A stretch of DNA of 64,000 nucleotides, taken from the NCBI GenBank assembly GCA_030737835.1, contig CM060856.1, positions 2,886,952-2,950,951 on the forward strand. The letters are read 5' to 3'. This document shows positions 54,712 to 64,000 of this stretch, in pieces (position 1 is the first letter of the stretch; each line of letters starts with the position of its first letter). The notes below the pieces were generated by a model, which was given only the letters and a program-made list of their open reading frames with translations, ran no database searches and had not been told where the DNA came from. This stretch comes from Acorus gramineus. Lineage: Eukaryota; Streptophyta; Magnoliopsida; Acorales; Acoraceae. The translations under genes were made by a program, and so were the position numbers.

Positions 54712-55870
54712 GGGCTGACCTTGAAATCATGTGAAATAGATAGGCACTAACTCTTATAATGGAACACACAAATATTTTTATTATTATTATCACAGAAGTT
54801 TTTTAATAGTTATTTGAAATTGAAATTTTCAATTCTTTTACATAATTGACCCTAAATAAAAAAATCTTAATAAAATAAAAAAACCAAAGTATTAAAATAA
54901 TATGTGTTTGAAATAAAAAAAAATCATAGATAAAACAAACAAAAAAAAATGAAAATGGAAAATAACACATAACCAGTAAGATTTTTCTATTTAAATAGAA
55001 ACTAAATAAGATAAACTCACAATGTAACAGGATGATGAGAAAGAGATAAAAAAGAGGTGGATAAGTTTTAAAAAATACAATGAAATAATTCAAAAATAAA
55101 ATAAATATCCTTAAACATAAAGAATGAAAAAATAATTTTCAAGAGATTATGGGCCTAAACAACGACCTTGGTCGCCTAGGGCTAAGACTGACATTAGTCA
55201 TCAATTGAAACAAGGAAGAATCAGAATCAAATTGATAACTCAATTTTTAGATCCTAATTAAATTTAACTCCGGAAGCTTTCAACCTTAATAAAAGCTAAC
55301 CAATATTTACTGGCGGTAGCACCATTAAACTATAACACCTCGAGGGAAGCGTGTGGAGGCGGGAAAGAAGAGATTCGAAGTAAAGATAAGAACCCAGTCG
55401 ATCAATTTGCAGAAGGGATGTATGTGATATTCATTCCAGTTCTTGCCAAAACTCATTCATTCTAGTTCTTGCCACCATTCAATAAATAATGACTTGCTTA
55501 CCTATGTTAAGGGTAGGTCTTGGATCCGAGTTTTCGTGTTGACTTATTCACCTGCTGATATACCTAGCTTGACTGTAAGATTAACCACGGAAGCCCCTCC
55601 AAATCAAGAGAAAAAAAAAACAGAGTTCAGACTTGTAGCATGGACATCCCCTCTCATCGTTGAAGGCATGTCCCTACATTCATCGGCGTACGCTTGGAAT
55701 AGAAGCTCAGAAGGTGATCTGAATAACATTGAGACATTACCCTCAATAACTCATGAGGAATTCGCATTCACAAGTATCTACTTGGTTTGCAAAAGATGAC
55801 GCATATAGACAATTGGGTTGAATGCAAACTTTTTTGTGTTTTCTTAATCCAGGTATATACCGGTCTCACC
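54712..55870. other. Unassigned region with one unrecognised open frame
   Basis: About 54720-55140 is very AT-rich. A plus-strand frame of up to 118 codons at 55443-55799 contains WIRVFVLTYSPADIPSLTV and ITHEEFAFTSIYLVCKR. It lacks low-complexity bias but I cannot assign it. It could be an organelle-derived insert or a retroelement scrap. No promoter or second exon is evident. Confidence 0.35.
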
Positions 55871-56446
55871 TAGAGGTGCAACCTGTATTGGTTGAATCCC
55901 ACCCAATCCAAAATTTGGATGGGTTCAACCTAAACTTAAACCCGAGCAACCCAAATCTAATTTGGGTTGGGTTTGGATTAAGGGTTCAGGTAAATCAAAC
56001 TCGAAGTTTTCATATCTAAACAAAATATTCTAAGAAAAATTATGATTTTTTAATATGTGTGATAAAATTTGAATTATACATTTTTTTTATATGGAATCTT
56101 TCACTTATATAAACTTCTATAGTTTCCATATCTTTATTCTCTAAATAAAAATGTTTATTTTAATTTTTTATTATTTGAAAAATTGACTTTTTCAAAGTTT
56201 TAATTGTTTTTAATAATACATTTTTTAAGTCAAATTCTAAACTCAACCCAACCTGAATCAAACCAGAATTAAATCCAAACCCAACCCGAACCCGATCGAA
56301 CAAAATTCGATGAGTTGGATTCAGGTTGAGCTTCTTAAACCCGAGAGTCGGGTTGGGTTAGGTTGGGTCTGCGTTGGATTTCTCCAACCTCAAGATGGTT
56401 TGGGTTGAGCTCCAATCCGATTTAACCCGTCCAAATTGCAATCCTA
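55871..56446. mobile_element. hAT-like MITE with AACCC/GGGTT-rich ends
   Basis: The left end TAGAGGTGCAACCTG and the right end AAATTGCAATCCTA are inverted relatives. Both arms are filled with CAACCC, GGGTTGG and AACCCGA words, and the centre is AT-rich. The flanks GTCTCACC and CTCTCATT share only the core TCTCA, so the duplication is decayed. It has no coding capacity. Confidence 0.6.
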
Positions 56447-56464
56447 CTCTCATTTAGTATATAC

Positions 56465-57120
56465 TGTTAAAGAAGATATTTTGTAATATGTAGTGGGTGC
56501 TTGGGAATAGTCCCACATTGAAAATTTGAAAAAGATTTTTCACTTTATATATTAGCCCACATGTGTAAGGGTGTCTTGGAAAAGACAAAGGGGGACCACA
56601 CACACACACACATGCTTACACGCGTACGCGCATAGGTGCATTATTAGGCGCACTTAGTGTGTGTGTATAAAAATAATATGAAATTATTTTTGTTGGATTA
56701 CATAATTTTTGAAATTCCCAAATAGTCACTTCCCAAATACTTGCATCCCTTCAGAAATTCACAACAGTCACCTCTACAGGTGATAACTGAAATAATATAA
56801 AGAGATGCAAAGGCACCCCTTCTTCTATAACAAAATTTTTGAAAGGTTGCAAAGGCAACCCTTCAAACCCTATTTAGGTATGTTCTTTGAACAGATTTGA
56901 ACATCAGTTTTCAGTTTTCAGAGTGTTGTGGGAGTTCTTCAGAGTTGCTATCTGCAGACTCCTAGAGTTTGTTGTATCTTGAAAGTGTTTAGTCAATAAA
57001 CCCTTTAGCAAACTCAATTAAATTGAGCGGGGACTAATAACACTTTAAGGAAAGCGTTTACGCGCCTCAAACTCCAACCATCTTCCCTATCCACTATATT
57101 CGTTTTAATTTTACAATCTT
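56465..57120 (+). repeat. First LTR of the tandem Copia array
   Basis: It is paired with the LTR at 61541 and includes CA-rich and ACGCG words near 56595-56635. The right boundary is approximate, because the similarity runs without a break into the gag region. Confidence 0.75.
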
Positions 57121-60100
57121 AAAGTGTTATTAGATGGAAGGTGCATCAGAGATCTTTGCTTTCAAAGTCATGAAACAGGACTTCGTCAAACTGGACACGT
57201 TCGACGGAACCAACTTCGCTCGCTGGAAGGAGAAGATCATGTTCCTGCTGACGATCCTGAAGATCTTATATGTTTTGCATCCGGACCTTGGGGCGTTACC
57301 AGCAACAGCCAAAAAAGACACAGTCCAGATGATTGCGAACAGAAAGAAGCGCGAAGAGGACAAACTAGTTTGTAGATGACACATCCTCAACACCTTGTCG
57401 GATCGTCTATATGATCTCTACAGTTCGTTGAAGACTCTACAAGAAGTATGGAAGCTCTAGAGTACAAGTACAAGACAGAAAAACTAGGAACGGACAAGTT
57501 CCTAATCTGTAAGTACTTCGAGTTTTCTATGGTGGATAATTTTTCTATTTTGGACCAAGTTCATGAACTTCAAGTCTTGGTTTCAAAACTAAAGGAACTT
57601 AAAATTGTGTTGCCTGAGACATTCCAAGTGGGGGCGATTATTGCCAAACTTCCTCACAGTTGAAATGACTATAGAAAAAGACTGCTGCATAAAACAGAGG
57701 AACTTTCCTTAGATGAAATTCAGAAATATTTGAGAATCGAGGAGGAAACTCAAAATTGAGAGAAGAAATTCAGTCCTCCCGATTCCTCAAAGGTTAATAA
57801 TGTTGAATGCAACAAGTCCAACAAAAAACGCAAGGCCAAGAAGAAGTTTAACAAAACTTCACATCCCAACAAGAAGCAGAAAGTGGTAGGCGCGTGTTAC
57901 AAGTGTGGAAAGAAAGGCCATCACATCAAGGATTGGTGATTCAATGAAAAGAACAAGAAAGATGCCAACAACACTAACAAAGCAAACATGGTAGAAGACA
58001 ATGTATCTGACCTGGTTGCGATGGTGTCAGAGATGCATATTGGCATGATCATAGAATTGAACATGGCTGTAGCAACGAAGTCTTCTAATTGGTTGCTTGA
58101 CTCCGGAGCAACCATTCATGTGTGCAATGATAAAGCGCAATACAAGACTTATGAACCAGTGACCGAGAATCAAGAGGTGATGATGGGAACAACAATTGCG
58201 CCAAAGTGACAGGAAAAGGGAGTGTTGAACTTCAATTCACATCGGGCAAAAAGTTGACTCTGCAGAATGTTCTTCATGTACCAGAAATAAGGAAAAACCT
58301 TGTTTCTGCTTGTCTTCTTTGTAAAAATGGCATCAAAGTCGTTTTAGAGTCAGATAAAATGAGTATGTCCAAAAATGATGTATTTGTGGGGAAGGGCTAT
58401 GCTTTTGATGGCATATTTAAGTTCAGTATCAATAAAATAAATGTTTTTGCTTATATTGTTGAGTCTTCTTCTGTATGCCATTCTCGCTTAGCACACTTAA
58501 ATTTCAAATCACTGAAATACATGTCTAAACATGGTTTAATTTCGTGTGATAACATAAATAATGAGAAATGTGAAATATGCATTCAGGCTAAAATGACTAG
58601 GAAGCCTTTTCCAAAGGCTGAAAGGAACACATATTTATTAGACTTAGTCCATTCTGATATATGTGAATTTAATGGATCATTAACTAGAGGAGGAAAACAT
58701 TATTTTATTACGTTTATTGATGATTGCTTTAGATTTGCATATGTTTACTTGTTGTCTCACAAAGAAGAAGCATTTAATGCATTTAAATGTTATAAGACAG
58801 AAATAGAAAATAAAAAAGGAAAGAAAATTAAAGTCCTTTGTAGTGATAGAGGTGGTGAATACTTTTCTAATGATTTTCTGTTTATTGTGAAGAGCATGGA
58901 ATAATACATCAAAAATCTGCACCACACACACCACAACAAAATGGTTTGGCTAAAAGAAAGAATAGAACACTCACCGACATGATTAATTCCATGCTTATAA
59001 ATTCCAAGTTGCCTTTGAATTTATGGGGAGAAGCACTCCTAACTGCTTGTCATGTACATAAAAGAATACCATCCATGAAGACACACTCCTATCCTAATGA
59101 AATTTGGAAAGGTAGAAAACCCAATTTGAACTACCTTAGAGTGTGGGGGTATCTAGCCTTTTACAGGGTACATGACCCAAAAAGATCAAAATTAGGCCCA
59201 AGAGGGATTAAAAGTATTTTCGTGGAATATGCGAAAAATTCCAAAGCATATAGGCTATTGGGTTTGGATTCAAATGTGATAACAGAATCCAGAGATGTTG
59301 AATTTATTAAAAATAAATTCATCAAAGATTCAAATTATGCAGAAGAACCTTCTATTCCAAGAATGGTTGAAAATCCCAACTGATCTTTCAATGATAAGGA
59401 AAAGGATCCGAACCTAACTCTTGAACCTAGAAGAAGTGATTACTCCTTATGATTCTATTTTACTCAATGTAGAAGAAGATCCTAAAACCTATAGTGAAGC
59501 TATGGCTTCAAGAGATGCAAGCTTTTAGAAAGAGGCCATCAATGATGAGATGGATTCCATCTTATCAAACCAAACTTGGGTTTTGGTGGATTTACCACAA
59601 GGATTTAAACCAATTAGTAATAAATGGGTTTTTAGAAGAAAATATAATACAGATGGATCAATTCAAACTTTTAAGGCTAGACTTGTAGCCAAAGGATTCA
59701 AACAGCAAAAGGGGATGGATTACTTTGATACATATGCACCAGTGGCTAGGTTCACATCCATTAGAGTTTTGATGGCTTTGGCATCAATTTATCATTTATA
59801 TGTTCATCAAATGGATGTCAAAACAGCCTTCCTAAATGGTGATCTTGATGAAGAGGTGTATATGGAACAACCCGAAGGGTTTGTTCTACATGGAAATGAA
59901 AATAAAGTTTGTAAATTAGTCAAGTCTCTATATGGTTTGAAGCAAGCACCAAAACAGTGACATGAAAAGTTTGATTCTGTGATTTTATCACATGGATTTA
60001 AACATAACAGTGCTGATAAGTGTATTTATTCTAAATTCACTTGTGAATATGGTGTAATTATTTGTCCTTATGTAGATGACTTACTAATTTTTGGAACAAA

Positions 60101-61540
60101 CATGAAAGGTGTTTCTGAGACCAAGAAGTATCTAACTTCAAAGTTTAAAATGAAGGACTTGAATGAAGTAGATACTATCTTAGGTATTAAGGTGAGGAAA
60201 CATAGTGGGGGTTATGCATTGTGTATGTCACACTACATAGAAAAAATGCTTCTTAAATTTAATCATCTTGGAATAAAAGAAGCGAATGCTCCTTATTATT
60301 CTAGTGTGAAATGACTGAAAATTCTAGCAGATCTATTACACAACTTGAGTATGCAAGTGCAATAGGTAGTTTGATGTATGCTACCCATTGCACAAGTCCA
60401 GATATAGCATTTGCAGTTTGTAAACTGTCAAGATACACGAGTAACCCTAGTGTCATGCATTGGAAAGCAATAGGCAGAATTCTTGGTTACTTGAAAAGAA
60501 CCATTAATTTGGGCCTATATTATTTTGAATTTTCAGCAGTACTAGAGGGATACTCAGATGCTAGTTGGATTACAAGTACAAGTGATAATAAATTCATATC
60601 TGGGTGGGTGTTCACTATTGGAGGAGGAGCCATCTCTTAGGCTTCTAAAAAACAGACGTGCATAACTCATTCAACTATGGAATCTAAGTTTATAGCACTT
60701 GCTGCAGTAGGCAAAGAAGCAGAATGGTTGAGAAATATGCTTGTGGCCACAACCGATGCCATCTATTTCTTTGTACTGTGACAGTGAAGCTACTCTGTCT
60801 AGGGCTTATAGCAAAATTTATAATGGAAAGTCAAGACACATTAGCCTAAGACATGCGTATGTGAGACAGTTAATAACAAATGGTGTTGTTAACATTATTT
60901 ATGTTAGGCCAAGTAATAACTTCGCAGATCCTTTAACAAAAGGACTCTCCAAAGACCTTGTAAAAGGTACAAATGGTGGAATGGGATTGAAACCCTTTCT
61001 TTAGAATCACAAGTAATGGTAACCCAACTTGATTTAGGCATATAACTAGTATCAAGTTTAATGGGTAATAACAAGTTACTAGTGTGATTGTGAGCACTGA
61101 TATTAACCCATTCCAAAATGCTCAGAGCAGACTGCTATATTGATGAGATTGAGTGAAACACTCTTAATGAAGTTTAAATTATGAAATGTCTCAAATAACA
61201 TGGCACATAGTAAAACTTCATCTATGAGAACATAGAAGTGGTGCAGCTTCTAGCAAAAGTTGGGGTTGGCTTTTGTAAATGTTATTGAAACCAAGATGTA
61301 GCACAAGGCCATAATAGTGCTAAAGTAAAACATGAACACTCATAGAAAATGATTACATTCATGTGTGTGTTATTTCCGGTTCTAGTATAAAAGACTTAGT
61401 TTAAGCTAAGGCCACCAATGTCTTATTAGAACTTTGAAGTAACTACACTAAGTAAAGGTTTAACTCGAAAGACACCTTTATGTATGCATGATTATATTGT
61501 TAAAACTGATATTAAAAAATATTACAATCTAGTGGGGGAT

Positions 61541-62222
61541 TGTTAAAGAAGATATATTGTAATATGCAGTGGGTGCTTGGGAATAGTCCCACATTGAAAT
61601 TTGAAAAAGATTTTTCACTTTATATATTAGCCCACATATGTAAGGGTGTCTTGGAAAAGACAAAGGGGGACCACACACACTCACACATGCTTACACGCGT
61701 ATGCCGCACGCGTAGGCGCATTTTGGCACATTATTAGATGCACTTAGCATAATGGCACATTATTAGGCGCAATATGAAATTATTTTTGCTGGATTTCATA
61801 ATTTTTGAAATTCGAATTACTGATCCAACAGTCACTTCCCAAACACCTGCATCCCTTCAGAAATTCAGTCACCTCTACAAGTGATAACTGAAATAATATG
61901 AAGAGATGCAAAGGCACCCCTTCTTCTATAACAGAATTTTTGAAAGGTTGCAAAGGCAACCCTTCAAACCCTATTTAAGTATGTTCTTTGAACATATTTG
62001 AACATCAGTTTTCAGTCTTCAGAGTGTTGTGGGAGTTCTTCAGAGTTGCTATCTGCAGACTCCTAGAGTTTGTTGTATCCTAGAAGTATTTAGTCAATAA
62101 ACCCTTTAGCAAACTCAATCAAATTGAGTGGAGACTAATAACACTTTAAGGAAAGCGTTTACGCGCCTCAAACTCCAACCATCTTCCCTATCCACTATAT
62201 TCGTTTTAATTTTACAATCTTA
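61541..62222 (+). repeat. Second (middle) LTR of the tandem Copia array
   Basis: Same start and landmarks as 56465-57120, but with several percent substitutions and short indels, mostly near 61690-61830. It serves as 3' LTR of the first unit and 5' LTR of the second. Confidence 0.78.
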
Positions 62223-64000
62223 AAGTGTTATTAGATGGAAGGTGCATCAGAGATCTTTGCTTTCAAAGTCATGAAACAGGACTTCGTCAAACTGGACACG
62301 TTCGACGGAACCAACTTCGCTCGCTGGAAGGAGAAGATCATGTTCCTGCTGACGATCCTGAAGATCTTATATGTTTTGCATCCGGACCTTGGGGCGTTAC
62401 CAGCAACAGCCAAAAAAGACACAGTCCAGATGATTGCGAACAGAAAGAAGCGCGAAGAGGACAAACTAGTTTGTAGATGACACATCCTCAACACCTTGTC
62501 GGATCGTCTATATGATCTCTACAGTTCGTTGAAGACTCTACAAGAAGTATGGAAGCTCTAGAGTACAAGTACAAGACAGAAAAACTAGGAACGGACAAGT
62601 TCCTAATCTGTAAGTACTTCGAGTTTTCTATGGTGGATAATTTTTCTATTTTGGACCAAGTTCATGAACTTCAAGTCTTGGTTTCAAAACTAAAGGAACT
62701 TAAAATTGTGTTGCCTGAGACATTCCAAGTGGGGGCGATTATTGCCAAACTTCCTCACAGTTGAAATGACTATAGAAAAAGACTGCTGCATAAAACAGAG
62801 GAACTTTCCTTAGATGAAATTCAGAAATATTTGAGAATCGAGGAGGAAACTCAAAATCGAGAGAAGAAATTCAATCCTCCCGATTCCTCAAAGGTTAATA
62901 ATGTTGAATGCAACAAGTCCAACAAAAAACGCAAGGCCAAGGAGAAGTTTAACAAAACTTCACATCCCAACAAGAAGCAGAAAGTGGTAGGCGCGTGTTA
63001 CAAGTGTGGAAAGAAAGGCCATCACATCAAGGATTGGTGATTCAATGAAAAGAACAAGAAAGATGCCAACAACACTAACAAAGCAAACATGGTAGAAGAC
63101 AATGTATCTGACCTGGTTGCGATGGTGTCAGAGATGCATATTGGCATGATCATAGAATTGAACATGGCTGTAGCAACGAAGTCTTCTAATTGGTTGCTTG
63201 ACTCCGGAGCAACCATTCATGTGTGCAATGATAAAGCGCAATACAAGACTTATGAACCAGTGACCGAGAATCAAGAGGTGATGATGGGAACAACAATTGC
63301 GCCAAAGTGACAGGAAAAGGGAGTGTTGAACTTCAATTCACATCGGGCAAAAAGTTGACTCTGCAGAATGTTCTTCATGTACCAGAAATAAGGAAAAACC
63401 TTGTTTCTGCTTGTCTTCTTTGTAAAAATGGCATCAAAGTCGTTTTAGAGTCAGATAAAATGATTATGTCCAAAAATGATGTATTTGTGGGGAAGGGCTA
63501 TGCTTTTGATGGCATATTTAAGTTCAGTATCAATAAAATAAATGTTTTTGCTTATATTGTTGAGTCTTCTTCTGTATGCCATTCTCGCTTAGCACACTTA
63601 AATTTCAAATCACTGAAATACATGTCTAAACATGGTTTAATTTCGTGTGATAACATAAATAATGAGAAATGTGAAATATGCATTCAGGCTAAAATGACTA
63701 GGAAGCCTTTTCCAAAGGCTGAAAGGAACACATATTTATTAGACTTAGTCCATTCTGATATATGTGAATTTAATGGATCATTAACTAGAGGAGGAAAACA
63801 TTATTTTATTACGTTTATTGATGATTGCTTTAGATTTGCATATGTTTACTTGTTGTCTCACAAAGAAGAAGCATTTAATGCATTTAAATGTTATAAGACA
63901 GAAATAGAAAATAAAAAAGGAAAGAAAATTAAAGTCCTTTGTAGTGATAGAGGTGGTGAATACTTTTCTAATGATTTTCTGTTTATTGTGAAGAGCATGG
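62223..64000 (+). mobile_element. Second internal region of the tandem Copia array, cut by the window edge
   Basis: From gag at about 62235 to the integrase at the window end, the sequence repeats 57134-58899 at a constant offset of 5101 bp, with no indel. By eye there are about four base differences over approximately 1.77 kb. It shares the broken state of the first copy, so decay came before the duplication. The remainder of the unit lies outside the window. Confidence 0.9.

Larger units (their letters stand above)
56465..62234 (+). mobile_element. Copia LTR retrotransposon, plus strand, broken; first unit of a tandem array
   Basis: LTRs start TGTTAAAGAAGATAT at 56465 and 61541. The purine tract AGTGGGGGAT immediately precedes the second. 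Recognised parts, in Copia order, are gag (about 57.1-57.9 kb, ending in the zinc knuckle CYKCGKKGHHIKDW), protease (WLLDSGATIHVCND, about 58.1 kb), integrase (about 58.5-59.0 kb), reverse transcriptase (about 59.55-60.3 kb, YVDDLLIFG) and RNase H (about 60.35-61.0 kb). I could not identify a standard tRNA primer site or an exact inner LTR boundary. It is broken in several places (roughly five to ten). The second LTR is followed directly by another internal region. Confidence 0.9.

Noticed and set aside
56595-56640. ACGCG/TACGCG words in the Copia LTR as a distinct regulatory array
   Set aside because: They lie in the most variable part of the LTR pair, next to a CA repeat, and are not conserved between the two LTRs.

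Overview
This window is nuclear DNA of a flowering plant, most likely a dicot. The evidence is GT-AG introns, AT-rich non-coding DNA, plant Copia and chromovirus Gypsy LTR elements, plant L1-like LINEs, many small terminal-inverted-repeat (TIR) elements, and short genes with plant-type TATA boxes. I cannot name the species. Host genes are few: the 3' half of a spastin-like AAA ATPase gene at the left end, and four related genes for very small proteins (73-80 aa) between 7.6 and 26.1 kb, all on the minus strand. I recognised no rRNA gene, tRNA gene or CRISPR array. Layout: 0-4.5 kb holds the last five exons of the spastin-like gene, with a LINE remnant carrying a hAT-like element in the upstream intron. 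4.9-7.6 kb holds a retroelement scrap with a 103-bp tandem duplication, then unassigned DNA. 7.6-26.7 kb is the small-gene cluster, spread apart by a 2.07-kb Mutator-like element (8.3-10.4 kb), fold-back elements (10.5-11.0, 13.4-14.3 and 14.4-14.8 kb), a LINE remnant (15.1-16.1 kb), a Copia element (16.1-20.8 kb) and further small elements. 26.7-34.1 kb is non-coding and rich in nested TIR elements, several with exact 8- or 9-bp target-site duplications. 34.4-40.5 kb is a broken L1-like LINE on the minus strand. 40.6-50.0 kb is a chromovirus-type Gypsy element with 2.7-kb LTRs, sitting inside a small palindromic element. 51.0-54.2 kb is a partial second copy of the same Gypsy family, head-to-head with the first and inside another LTR-like remnant. 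54.7-56.4 kb is mostly unassigned, plus a hAT-like element. 56.5-64.0 kb is a broken Copia element in the tandem order LTR-internal-LTR-internal, running off the right edge. How the parts relate: three of the four small genes (12.9, 23.4 and 25.8 kb) encode 80-aa proteins that align without gaps, at about 81-85% identity in the two pairs I counted. They share TATA boxes, a proximal promoter block, 3' flanks and a distal upstream block. They are therefore tandem duplicates later pushed apart by transposons. The fourth (7.6 kb) is a diverged relative with the same C-terminal motif. I could not assign a biochemical function to this family. All boundaries, identities and counts were read by eye, without alignment software.
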